Assembly (NCBI GenBank): GCA_043228905.1 | Contig: JBHGNT010000003.1 | Coordinates: forward strand, 13,268,001-13,332,000 | Direction: 5' to 3' | Length of the DNA stretch: 64,000 bases | From: Azolla caroliniana | Taxonomy: Eukaryota; Polypodiophyta | Shown here: positions 24,485 through 36,900 of the stretch, piece by piece | Layout of the letters: the number at the start of each line of letters is the position of its first letter | How positions within the stretch are numbered: the first letter of the stretch is position 1 | Notes under the pieces: generated by a model | Database searches by the model: none | The model's input: the letters and a program-made list of their open reading frames with translations, nothing else | Told to the model about the DNA's origin: nothing | Made by a program: the position numbers and the translations under genes

Positions 24485-24487
24485 CTT

Positions 24488-26060
24488 GACTAGTTCCCCA
24501 TGACTTTTATGTTAGGAAACAGGTCCCTCCAGAAGGGAAGGAGAATGCGAGTCAGAGAGAAAGGTAAGCTAAATTGGTCAATAGCAACTCGCCCGAGGCC
24601 GATAGGCCAAGGCCGAAAATTTGACTGATTCCCTATTCGATAGAGGCCGAAAAATCGAATAATAAACACATTCGGGTTCACAAGTTGAAGGATCGCGCGT
24701 TCCACTTGTAGAATCTTCTTGAAAATATCCAAATATACCCTCTCTACGAAAATTGGATGCACTAGTATCACATGTTCCACAACTTGATTAGAATTTGCAA
24801 ATATAAAAATCCATGATAGATCTCCGAGTGGAGATCATTAGAAATTCAAATAAGTTTGGATGTGTTGATAAGTTAATGTAGGCATAATAAAGTTCAACAA
24901 TGGCTCAATATCTCACTAATTTGTGACATGGCAAACACTAAGTTAAAGACTTATATTATTTTGGTAAGTTTTACAAAAATATGAGATGTACTTGTGACCA
25001 TACTAATAAAATGAGTTATAATTTATACTTTGACCCATACTCGTATGTATATAATTGTGGACAATGTAGGATAGTGAACTTTAGGATAATGTGATTAGAA
25101 TAACAAACTTATTAAGGTATTTAATACTTGTATTTAAAGTTGATCTAATCTATTCCTTAGTTTGTTCGCATGGGATCAAACCATATGTATTTAATTGTGG
25201 ACAACGTAAGACAGTGAACTTTAGGATAATGTGATGGAAATAACAAACCTATTAAGGCTTTCAATACTTGTATTTAAAATTGATCTAATCTATTCCTTAG
25301 TTTGTTCGCATAGGATCAAACTCTGAACAATAACGCAAGTGGAACTACAAGCGTATAAAAACATGCGGATAACGCTAGTGGAACCATTATCCACACATTA
25401 CACAATCTAAGCAGCAATGGAAGAGAAACATAATAGTTTTAACAATAGAAGACAAAGGTCCATAATATATGGATTGGTATATATTAGACACGGAATGACA
25501 ATCTCGACAATTGATTGCAAATAACAACATGGACAGTCATGGCAACAATTCTACGAGCATGTTATGTTAAGGTAAAGTTTGATTGAAATCAGCCTTAATG
25601 TAAACTAATTCTTATTTCTCCATATTGGTAATTAGCAATGCACGCGGTGAAACCAATGACATAAGTCAATAAACCAAGTATATAGAAATAAATTTGAAAC
25701 ATATAGAAGATTATAAAGAATGGAATACACCATGTAGAACCCAAATTTTGTATTATTAATGTGAATTCCAAACAATATATTTCGTGAACAAAAGAGTCTA
25801 TTACATAACAATCAAATCGTCAATGTCATATCTCTTATAGAAGTCTCTTCGGCTATACGTGCATTGTCTTCCCCTGTTAGCCGAGCGAACGTAATGTTAC
25901 GACCATCCTGGGGGCTTCACTGTCAAAACTTGTATGATAGCACGTGAGTTCATCAAAAGGGGTTTAAATTAGTCACTGAGATATAGAATGTATATATATA
26001 AGGGTATTAATAAATATTTTGAAAATATATTTACATAAGGCTATTATCAACTATGCTTGA
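24488..26060. other. AT-rich intergenic with small repeats
   Basis: No gene recognised. About 24,600-24,720 contains a dispersed repeat ('cacattcgggttcacaagttgaaggat') that also occurs inverted near 30,590-30,680. A two-unit 140-bp tandem repeat lies at 25,041-25,320. From about 26,000 the sequence grades into the satellite. Confidence 0.5.
25041..25320. repeat. 140-bp tandem duplication, two units
   Basis: Unit 1 (25,041-25,180) and unit 2 (25,181-25,320) align without length change and with few substitutions. Shared words include 'aattgtggacaa', 'gtgaactttaggataatgtg' and 'tattccttagtttgttcgca'. No coding potential. Confidence 0.9.
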
Positions 26061-27574
26061 TTTTTTTTTTATATAAGCCCATGAAATATTAGATATGTCA
26101 ATGAGATAGTAAAGAATATATTATGCATACATATATACCTACATTCAAACATTACATCCATGAATATATATGTACATACATTACACCCATTTATACATGC
26201 ATATTGACTAAACATAGATATATGTACAAATATATATTACCATATGTAAAAATGTACATATACATACGTACATACATTACATACTACATACATATTAGAA
26301 TAAGCCATATATATTGACATACATATATACATAATACATACATAAAAATGACATATTACATATATACATACACATTCTTACAAACATATTTTATATATTA
26401 TATATTACACACATATATTGTTATACACAATTTATACAAATGCATATATACATTCCAACACAAAAAAATAAATTACATATTATATACATACACATACATA
26501 AATTAATACATGAGATTACTTATTACATGTACATACAAATACAAACACGTTACACATATATGCATATATGCACATAAATAAATTAGAAATTGCATATCAT
26601 ATAATCCATATTTATTACACAATATACAAATTTACATACATAATTTACATATATAAATGTACATATATATAATTTACATATATATAGATACATCTGTATA
26701 GATATATTACATATATACATACATACACACACATTAGATATATGTATACTTACACATACATCGGATATATACATGCATATTATGTACGTATTAGAAACAT
26801 ACATCCATATATGAGCTATGTACATACAAAACATGAAAAATATCCCAAAAATATACATACATAAATACATTACATATATACGCATCCATACATTCGTACA
26901 CGTACATACATATCACCATATACACACACATATAGATACACGTACATTAGATATATACATATGTATTATGCACATATTACAAAGACATCCATGCACATTG
27001 AATCATGAATATGGACATATACATATATGCATACACATACATACATATCACCATATATATACGTACATATGCCTACAATGTTATAAGTTTTACAAACATA
27101 CATCCATACACATATATACATACATTACATACATGCATACACATACATATGTTACATATGTATATTACATAGACATACATATCATCACAAACTACAATGT
27201 ACATATATACATACATTACATACATGCATACACATACATATGTTACATATGTATATTACATAGACATACATATCATCACAAACTACAATGTACATATATA
27301 CATACATATTACGAACAAACATCCACACACACACGTATGCATGCATGTATGCATACACATACAAACATACATACATTACATATTACATATACACACATGT
27401 ACCTACATATATATGCACACTACAATAGTACGTATATGCATACACATACATACATAAATACATTACATATGCATGTATGCATACACATACATACATTGCA
27501 TATGCATATATGCATACACATATGTACATTCATACATGGACATACATGATATTCCTTTATACATTGCTACATAT

Positions 27575-27621
<47 letters not shown>

Positions 27622-28290
27622 ACACATAGATACATTATACATACTCACATGCCATACATACAATATATACAACACATGCAATTCAATACATACATACATA
27701 TACACATGCCATACATACAATGCATATATACAATAATGCATTTAATACAATACGATACAATGCAATACATATATGTACATACATGCATACACACATCCAT
27801 ATGTAGACACAACACATACATATATATGCATGCAATACAATACATGTGCATATTGTATATAGAACACATGCTATACATACAATACATACTTAAGCACATG
27901 TATAGAACATAAACACACACACATAACACATACATACAACCATGCAATACAAAACATACATATATATGCACATATATAGGACATACACACAAGCACATAA
28001 CACATACCCTACATACTCACATGCCATACAATATGTACATACATACACACATGCCATGCATACTGATACAATATATACAATACAATATGTACATGCATAC
28101 ATACATACAATACATACATATATATACACATGCACATATATACAACATACACACATGCCATAAATATAATACATATATATGCAATTGTATAGAGCATACA
28201 CATACATACACACAAAGAACATACATACATATCCATATGCATAAACACACACACTTGTATAGAACATACATACATAGTACATACACAAGC
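26061..28290. repeat. CATA/ACAT-rich satellite, about 2.2 kb
   Basis: A long low-complexity tract built from TACA, CATA and ATAC words with occasional TATATA and GCATGCA. It includes a pure CA run (about 27,589-27,619) and local higher-order repeats. All the long frames in it, on both strands, consist of Tyr/His/Ile/Thr or Cys/Met/Tyr/Val and are artefacts of the repeat. No gene is called. Confidence 0.9.
27113..27294. repeat. 91-bp tandem duplication inside the satellite
   Basis: Two copies with a 91-bp offset (27,121 matches 27,212), essentially identical over 'tacattacatacatgcat' through 'catcacaaactacaatgt'. A recent local expansion. Confidence 0.85.
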
Positions 28291-28480
28291 TATAACGCTC
28301 TTTTTAAAATGCTAATTGTTTTAAAAAATGGGGGAAGAAAGGGGGGGGAGATTACATATGCGTTGTGTTTTAGCAAAAAAAAATGGGGGGGGAAAAGAAG
28401 AAATTGAGAGAGAGAGAGAGTGTGTGTGTGAGAGAGAGAGATGCCATCCTTCCCATTTCCCTCCACACAAAAAGGAAGCT

Positions 28481-28918
28481 ATGGCTGAAGGAGGAGAAGA
28501 TGTTCTTGTTGAGGCTGCTGCAGCCACATAATCAACACCTGCAGTCGGAGAGCCAATGGATATCCTAACTAGGCTACAACTTGTGCTTAAGAAGGCTCTA
28601 ACACACAACGGTATTGCAAGAGGGCTACATGAGGCAGCAAATGCTATTGAAAAACATGCAGCTGAGCTTTGTGTATTGGCTGAAGATTGCAACCAGCCTG
28701 ATTACATGAAACTTGTACAAGCACTTTGTTCAGAGCATAATATTAACTTGATCTCTGTTCCTAGTGCCAGGAAGCTCGGTGAATGGGTTGGGCTTTGCAA
28801 GATTGATTCAGCGGGGAATGCCAGGAAGGTTGTTGGTTGCTCATGTGTAGTTGTGAAGGATTATGGCGAGGAGACAGAGGGTCTCAATGTGATCTGGGAG
28901 TATTTGAAAAATCAGTGA
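28481..28918 (+). pseudogene. RPS12: Cytosolic ribosomal protein eS12 (RPS12) copy with early stop
   Basis: The frame beginning MAEGGEDVLVEAAAAT is followed by TAA at codon 17 (28,529-28,531). Nine codons later it continues unbroken from [15 protein letters not shown] (28,556) to a stop at 28,916-28,918. The body carries the eS12 signatures [53 protein letters not shown] and VVKDYGEE. eS12 is a small-subunit protein of cytosolic ribosomes. The total length, 145 codons, is normal for plants. There are no introns across the body and I see no poly(A) tract or target duplication. The stop is one C-to-T step from CAA (Gln). Either this is a retrocopy/pseudogene, or a 120-residue protein starts at 28,556. 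A GA/TG run (28,402-28,441) and then the satellite lie upstream. Confidence 0.75.
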
Positions 28919-29272
28919 TTTTGAGGCTGAATGGCTTTCATAGGTGGTTTAGGGTTTCCTACGTCGTGCCCATGCTCTTGGTACGTATCAAAATCCGCGG
29001 GTACCTTCGGTAGTTCCTGTTTTTCGGGTTTTTGTTTGGAGAGAACTGGACTATAGTGATGAGTTAGAGGAGGATGATGATGATGCAATGGATTCTTTTC
29101 TTCCTTTTATGCAATACTAGATTCCTTCTACTTAGTTTGGTTCACTTTAATGCATATACTTAAAACTAAAAGGTCATATTTTTATGGATCTTTTGATTCC
29201 TTTTGAAACTTAACATTAACACTCTTGTTGTTGTTTCATAATGAGATAATCTAATGTCAACCATTGATCATC

Positions 29273-29313
<41 letters not shown>

Positions 29314-30885
29314 CTACATGAGGTGACCTCTTCAAAGTGGCCTTCCACTAGCAAACAAGGATGTGCAAGATGAGCTACAATAAGGCGGGAGTTTGTTTTC
29401 ATCAGGATCTAGACCACTTTCTGAGGGTTCTTGGTTAAGTACCATATATATATAAGTTTTTAACCCTATTCGTATGTGTGTATGTGTATTTGCATATGCA
29501 TGCTTGTGTTTGTATGCATATATGAATGCATGCACACATGCATATGCAACATTCCCTCTTAATTTGTGTATTTGCTATTGTCATTTCACAAGCAAGAAGA
29601 GCTCTTTTGGTCTTGCGTAGCCTCATGCGGCTTCAAGAAGTGATTGACAACAGAGGGCGGATATTCCAATGACAATCGAACAAGAGTTTGTTGTGATCTT
29701 TTGTTTGCAACTATCGTTCTGATCTTCTTATTTTATTCATACAACATATTAACCTTTGGTTTCATATTGTTACTATATAGGTGCTCAACTTACTGAATGA
29801 GGGTGCTCGACAAAGAAGAGGTAAAAAATGTGTTTTCATGTGTGTAGGTTTGCAAATTTCAGATTAGGTGTTCTTAAATTGAAAGCTTTGCGGATTCTAC
29901 AACTTACTTACTCTATTTCTGTTGTAGAGAGATTAATGGCTATGGCTATGGAAGAGAAGATGTTTTATAGGTTAAAAGTATGATGTGTGAGTGGTTGCAT
30001 TGTAGCAACTTAGGGCTCAATGTTTCTTAGAGAAAAACTCAGTGTGTTGTTTCTAATATTGCAGTAACTTTATGTAGTAAGTTCTTGCTCAAGTTAAATG
30101 TTGTGAATTATTCTTAGATATCATATGATATTCTTGTTATGATATATGCTCTTTTAGATATATCGTTTTGCACTTCCATGAAGCCACAATATAAGCATTA
30201 TTATATAGACATGTTATAGAAGATGGAATGGAATGAAGATCGCCTTTAATGCTTAGTGCTTAGATGGTGATCCTTCTTTGGAATGAAGATGGTGTGAAGA
30301 CACATGCTCCACACTAACATACAAACAATTTTTTTTAAACAGAAATAAGGAAGAAAATATATTTAAAAAGTAGAAGCAAAAATTAATGTGTTGCAATTCA
30401 ACTCATATATAAATAAACATGAAATACAATACAATACATATGTACATAGATTGACCCATGCGTAATATACATGGTATTTGACATGTATATTTCATAGTAT
30501 ATTTGAACATGTATGATACTGGTATCAATGTGTTTTATAAAATCATTGAAAAAGTACTAAAATCAATCAAAATATTCCTTATCCTTCCACTTGTGAACGC
30601 GAACGTGTTAATAATAATAATAGATTTGGCTGATAGTCGAATCGGCCGAAGTCGACTTGAGGCCGGATTTGTAAATAGTCATATATGAAAATGAGTATAC
30701 ATAGACTTAGGGCAAGTAGTTAGGTATCATTATAATGATTGTTGTTGAAAAAGTTATTGTGTGTAGTTGCCTCTGTAACCAGAGTGTAAGTGAGAGAGAG
30801 TGTGAAAATTAGAAGTAACTCTGTTGTAACCATCTGTTAAACGAAGACGAGCTAAAATACATTGTAGCGGAAATCCAGGGGTACA
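28919..30885. other. Intergenic, no firm gene
   Basis: Downstream of RPS12. It contains a GA run (29,277-29,310), a faint IQ-motif-like coding patch at about 29,592-29,670 and AT-rich DNA. A dispersed repeat lies near 30,585-30,680 (inverted relative to 24,600-24,720). Nothing else could be supported. Confidence 0.5.
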
Positions 30886-31847
30886 TGTAGGATCCGGGCG
30901 GGACCACTGGGGTCTTGGACCGAGGAGAGATGGGTTTCCAGAAGGTAGAGCTCTCTGTAGCCGGATATGCCGTCGAGACACCAACCAGAGCAGTTCCGAA
31001 TGCGACCTGGAGACAACCGATCTGGACGCATGTCGGAATACGACCAGAACGCGTAGAGGGAGAGCTCGCCCTTCATAGTCGTGTTTATAGAAGGCTGAAG
31101 GACTTAAGTATATATATTTATATGCATATTAATAAGTACGCGGACTACGGTCCAGTTCACCGTGCTCACATGCACACATATATACACTAGGAAGAGGAAA
31201 ACCCCAACACACCGAACCGAAAACCAACTCTTTGCACAAAAAACACACAGAGAAGTTTATATATATATTCATACAAGACAAAGAAATACAACTCCGACCT
31301 CGAGCCAAACTAAGGTAGATTAGGTTACAACAGCGGTCTACTGCCAAGCCGCCGATCGGGGAGCACTCGAGCTCATCGCGTCGAGCAGGGTGTTGCATAG
31401 GAGATAGAGCGGAAGCAAAAACCCCCTGAGTACATACGAGCTCCGAACCGGACCAAACCCTAAACAGACACGAAGACTCCACCCACACGAGGACGAAGAA
31501 GAAGAAGAAGACCTAGATTAACCCTAAAGAAAGTAAGTAAGAAAGTCATTCAGAAGACAAAGCTACCATACCTTGGACCTAAGTGGTATACCCCCAAAAC
31601 TCAAAATGGGCAACCCTTTTACAAGAGACCCTCCCTTCCTTTTATAGCCCAAGGAGGGAGAGACGTTACAATGTGGGATAAATCCCTTATTACATGGGAT
31701 TCTCTGTCCCAACTTAACTCCTATTTGGCATCATAAAGGCACCTCCATTATGTTACACGGGTATACAAGGGTGAGTGCTCACGCCGCACCTCGCCGATAT
31801 TCCCATTAGCGTCGGTTTTCTCACTATGGCCGTGAATCTCCACGACA
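30886..31847 (-). repeat. TR-GAG2 3' LTR
   Basis: 962 bp. On the minus strand it starts TGTCGTGGAGATTCACGG and ends near GGATCCTACA. It contains a TATA-like GGGCTATAAAAGGAAGGG (about 31,635) and, near its 3' end, the core GGGACCACTGGGGTCTTGG (plus-strand sense, about 30,899). A purine tract (TTGGTGGGGGCTGA) precedes it. The left 300 bp recur at 45,797-46,107. Confidence 0.65.
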
Positions 31848-33132
31848 TCAGCCCCCACCAAACTGCACATCCACCGGTACGTGCCAAATCTGAAGAAGGG
31901 TGAGAGATTCCGGCCGTAGTGAGCAACCGGCCTTCGGTAATCCGCATCCCGGCTACCGTGTGGCCTTCGCTGGTCCAAACCGTCGGCTCCGGTTCCATCC
32001 TCGCACTAGCCTCTCCGTAGGCTCGATCGACCAGTCGACATGCCGTTTGCCGCGATCTTCTCTCGTATGCGTGCTCGTCCTGTGGCCCTTGATTGACCAT
32101 ATGCACGCTCCTCGCTTCCCCGAATACTGGTGTCCTCCACGTACGAGGAACACCTTGTAGTGGCCCCTTGGCCGCTTTCAACTAGCACCGCTCCAACCAG
32201 TTCGGTGCCTTCTACTTGTCGTCGTCCCCTCGCCCCCACCAGCTTGTTATCTCGGGCTTGGCTTGCCACGCCAGTCGTTTCCACTCAGACTAAGCCACTG
32301 AGATCTCTGAAGCAGGTGTGGAGGATCCTTCTCCGGCCTCTGATGTTGTTTCTGGCCACCGACCCGAGCAACCTATTTTGCCCCAGGTTTTCGTCCCGAC
32401 ACCTCCGTGCGCCATCTCGTTCCTTGTTCGGCACTACCTGTGCCAAACCGACCCATATCTGCGCCTTTACGTCGGCCTGCGATGGCCATACGCACGTCGT
32501 CCTATCCGCTCCCGGGTATGCCCTTTTCGGTTCGACATACCGCTCCCTGCTTGGGTGTCCTCGGTAGCTTTCCGTGCTACTACCCACGAAGGATCACCCT
32601 CGCCCGTTTCGGCCCGCTTGGCCTCCGTTGTCCTCGTGATGCCTTGGTTGCTCAATACCTATGTTGCTAGTGCCTTCATCCCCTTGCCGCCACTGTCAGC
32701 CTCTTGGTCTTACGTCGACCCTCGTGGCCGATGACCGAACTCTCTAGCCCAGTGTGGAGGATCCTTCTTGGGCCTCCCATCCGTTAGGCAATCGACTCGT
32801 GTACCAAGAGCGCTCGATCTTCGTCCTTCTGACCCGGCCGATCAGGTCTAGTTTCGGTATGTGGCCGCATCGTCGGCCTTATACCTCTTTTCGCTCTTCC
32901 AGACCTCTCGTAGGACCTCGCTCGCCTTCTGTTGCTATTGTTGCCTTCGTCCCCTTGTCCCCTCGCCGCCACCATCAGTCTCTTGGTCTTACGTCGGCTC
33001 CCGATGCTGAACGCCGAAGTCTCTAGATCCGGTGTGGAGGATCCTTCTTGGGCCTCCCGTCTTTCCCGACTCTATCTCGAGTCGTCCTTCTCCGCAAGTC
33101 GGGAGGGTGGCTCACTCCACACCCTCTCCCGT
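31848..33132 (-). pseudogene. TR-GAG2 internal region, left part
   Basis: Coding remains with many short overlapping frames on both strands, GC-rich and Arg/Ser/Pro-biased, and no recognisable domain. The word 'gtgtggaggatccttct' recurs at about 32,312, 32,751 and 33,026, marking degenerate internal repeats. It is taken as the C-terminal part of the gag region because the sequence before 33,133 continues into the gag homology at 42,938 and beyond. Confidence 0.45.
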
Positions 33133-33878
33133 TGTCGAGGTTATCCTCGCGGACACGTAGAAGTCGGGCAAGACCACGGGGGTCTCAAACCAAGGAATCG
33201 AGAAAACGAGGAGGGAGGAGTTTGAGGACCGCGTAGGTCTTGAGACCACGGGAAAACAGGTAAGGCTAGTGAACGAGAGAGGGTAAGAGAGTCGTGCGAA
33301 GACGCAAACACGGGAAAGACACTGAGAACAACGTTTGTTAGGTAGAGAAGGTTTTTATTAAACAATACAGGTGCACGGTGCTGTGGGTGATTACAACTGG
33401 ATCAGAGCTGGCGATGGAGCGTAGAGCTTGGCAATAGCCAGACACGAAGGTACGTGGACACGCTGAAGGTCGATTCCCCGGTCGGGAGCACTCGGGCGTC
33501 TGACACATGCAGGGGGGGAAGCGCCTTCCGACGATCAGTCCTTACCCTCCTCTCTGTATCTCCTCTCCTCCCAAAAAAAATGGCATCCCCAAGACAGTTG
33601 AAGGTCGCCCCCTTTATAGCACAAGGAGCGACCGTTACAACCATTCATGACCCGTCGCTTTCCCTTCCTAGATTCTCTCCCCTGATTCGCTCCCCTCGTA
33701 ACTCTCCCTACATATGCGATGTCTATTTCTTCTTTAATGCCCTAACTGCCTAGTACCCCTCCGTATACTCATGCCTAGTACTTTCCCTATTTAATTCTCT
33801 CGAGGCGTGCATTCGCGTAAACTGGTGTTCCTGTGCGTTTCACCTTGCTTCTACCTATGGCTTGGAATCTTCACGATA
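33133..33878 (-). repeat. Gypsy A 3' LTR (746 bp)
   Basis: Plus-strand edges TGTCGAGGTTATCCTCGCGG to ...ATCTTCACGATA. It has a TATA-like CTATAAAGGG on the minus strand (about 33,613). It carries about 232 bp (near 33,350-33,582) that the 5' LTR lacks. A purine tract (GTGGGGGTGGA) lies just internal to it. Confidence 0.75.
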
Positions 33879-33952
33879 TCCACCCCCACTAAACCACACA
33901 TCGTCCGGTATGTGCTGGATAATGAATTTAGTGGAGGATTTCGGGCCATCAG

Positions 33953-36900
33953 TTACTTGTCCTCCTCTCCTAAACTGGTGTTTTCGGCTCCCGGGTCCGG
34001 TTCCTCCTCGTTCCGACTCTTGAAGGCTTTTATCCGCTTCCCGGCCACCGGAGTCGTTATTCGCGTCCCGTCGAGCTCCGCGAGATGATACGTGGCGTTA
34101 TCGTTGACGCTATTTACCACGTACGGCCCGAACCATCGCTTCGCGAACTTGTGCGTAGACCTATGCTGGTTGTCGAGGCTACTGTCGTAGACTAACACCC
34201 AGTCGCCTTCCTCAATCTTCCTTGGCCGGAGCTGGTGTGTTCGGTCGAATCGGGCTTTGTTTCGGATCCTTGCTTCTCTCACCCTCGTCGTGGCTCGTTC
34301 CATGTCTTCCGGTCTTTGCTCGAGTTTCCGGATTCATGCCACTAGCAACTCTTCTCTGCTCATTTCGCTAGCCCAATTGATCACTGCCCAGGAGGCGATC
34401 ATTCGCTCTACTAGCATGATGGGTTTCTGTCCGTACATTAGTTCTGTTGGCATGTACCCTGTCACCGAACTGTGGGTAGTCATGTCCACCTATAACGCGT
34501 ACGGGAGCAACCTCGGCCAGTCGCCGATGTACAATGGCCTTTACAATCAGACCGTGGCCCCATTCAATCTTTCCGTTTGCCTCCGGGTTGTACGCCATTG
34601 TGAGGGACAATTTTACACCTAACCGATCGAACAGTTCCTCGGCCTCTTCCTCGTCCAGATCTCCTCAGTCAGCTACGATTTTCCCCACGCACTCATATCA
34701 GCATATGACATCCTCGATCAGAAACTTGTATATGACCGCGGTGGTCTTGTTTGTTAGTGCTCGTCCCTCTACCTGGTTGGTTAGGTCCTCTCTAGCCAGC
34801 ACTAGGTATCCATTCTGACCTTCGCCCATCGGCATCGTAACTAGGTCAACCATCCATTTGAAGTGCACGGTCGGAGGATAAGTTGGGTGTAGTTCGTCGC
34901 GGTGTCAAACCACCGAGTGCATCTGGCAGCTTTCGCACGTGGACACGAAATCATGCACGCTCTTGTACATGCCTGGCCACCAATATTTTCCCTTTATCTT
35001 CTCGAATGTAGCCCATGTACCCCGGTGTCCAGACCAAGGGTTCTCGTGGAACTCCGATATCAGCTTTTGTTGGTCATCCGCCCATGCTATTACACGGAGC
35101 GGCGCGTCGTTTCGCCTTTTTGGGACCCTCCAGATTTTTCCGTTTCACAGGAAATATCGATATGCCTTCTTCCGGAGTTGTCCGGCCTCCTCCTTAGTCA
35201 TCATGGCGTCTGTCGTCATTGTCTCCAGAAATCTCCCGATTAGAAGCCACTCCCCGTCGTAGCCGTCTTCGTCGAACTCATTCATGGGCGGAGCGCTTCG
35301 CCCTTTTATCCTCATCCTTGTTGATTTGAAGAAGTCTGCGCCAACTTCTTCGCTCTCTAATACCATACCGTCCTCATCCTCAAATCTTGCTCTAGAAAGC
35401 ATATCGGCCATGGTGTTGTCTTTACCCGAGATGTGTCGTACCTCTGGGTTCAAGGACTTGATGTATGCAATCCACTTGAGCATGGCCAGGTCGGGAGTTG
35501 TGCATATGGAGACCATACCAAGAATCGGCAAGCAGTCCGTTTCGATAATTACTTCTGTCCCGATTAGGTAATCTTTGTCGACCTTAACCGCCAATACGAT
35601 ACCCCATAGCTCGCGCTTGACTTGGGCGTACCCTCGTTGTCGCTCACTCAGTACCTTCGCACCAAAACGGATAGGGAAGCGCATGCCATCTTTGTCCTCT
35701 TGATTTACGGCCCACCCGATCCCGGTCGGGCTGGTGTCCACAGTGATGTAGACCGGAGTTACCGGTGCATATTCCGCTTTGCGCAAAGCCGGTGCCGCAG
35801 TAAGCGTTCGTTTTAGTTTCCGCACCGCCTCTATATGTACCTTCGTCCATTCGAATTTCCTGTTCTTCTTCAGCAGGCCGTAGAGTGGTTCGGCAACGTG
35901 CGCGTAATGAGGGATCCATATGTGGTAGAAGGCGCATGCCCCCCAGAACCGCCGGACCTCTATGACAGATCCGCACTCCTCCATTGCCGAGATGGCCTCT
36001 ACCTTGGTCGGCGATGGCTTCCGGCCGTACGACCCACATAGGTGGCCAACCACTAATATCTCCGGTTGTCCGAAAGCCGACTTTTCTCCCGAGAAGGTAA
36101 GCCGTGCGCCCTCGAGCCTCTGTAGTATCTTCTCACAGTCGGAGATGTGGTCCGCGACAAACCTTCGGTACCCGTCCGCGCCGACTGACTCATCCTTAGC
36201 GTCTTCCGGACACCCCTTTATGGGGACATCATCTAGGAAAGGCATGGTGATTTCCGGGATGCAATCCCTTAGAACTCTATTCATTGCATTCACCATGTGT
36301 GCCACCGAGTTGGTTCCGCCTTCTGGTAGGGTACACATTCAAACTAGGCTGAGAGGGGTCCACATCGTCGTGATGTCCCTGCTTTCCACGGCGAGCTGGA
36401 ATTGGTCGTACCCCGAGTAAAGATCTTCGACCGAGTATATGGACCTTCCGGCAAAGGCTTCAACGAACTCGTCGATCGACGGCCCGACTCCCGTATTGCG
36501 GATGGTTACTTTGTTGACCGGTTGTAAGTCCTGGATAAACCGCAGCGTGCCGTTCTTCTTTGGTACCGTAAACCACCGGTTAGAATAGGGGGCACTCAAC
36601 GGTTCGAGGATGCCCAACTCCACTTTCTACTTAAGAAGATTCATCAGCATCGGCATGTGAGCTCTCAGTACTGGGATCAGCTTGAGACTCCATGGTATGT
36701 GTGTTATTGTAAAGATCACCATTGGCTCGATGATGGTCGGGTCGACGCACCCGATCTCTCCCGGTGAGAATGCGAAGGCCTTCCCGTGCCTCTCGAGCAT
36801 TTTTCTGAACCGGTCCTCTTCCGCCGGCAGTAGGAAGCTACCCCCACCGATCTTCAGCTCTCGTAGCGTTTTGTCGGTGAAACGGTGTCCTATGCCGGCC

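Larger units (their letters stand above)
23166..24487 (-). mobile_element. Copia F, 3' end fragment (minus)
   Basis: The 3' end of a Ty1/Copia element: RT thumb and RNase H coding (24,484 down to about 23,636), a purine tract (GAGCTTGAGGGGGAGTAC, about 23,675-23,692), further spacer, a second purine run (GAAGGGGCA, 23,457-23,465), then the LTR 23,166-23,456. Everything upstream of the RT thumb is absent; the break is near 24,487. Confidence 0.7.

Noticed and set aside
26123-28407. Many long open frames on both strands within the satellite
   Set aside because: They consist almost only of Tyr/His/Ile/Thr or Met/Cys/Tyr/Val from CATA/ACAT repeats; no domain, and the frames occur on both strands.
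28529-28531. RNA editing could rescue the RPS12 stop
   Set aside because: U-to-C editing in ferns and hornworts is known for organelle transcripts; this is a nuclear-type gene in nuclear repeats, so I do not invoke it.
31748-33236. Numerous overlapping GC-rich frames on both strands
   Set aside because: Shadows of the degraded TR-GAG2 internal region; none shows a domain or consistent conservation.
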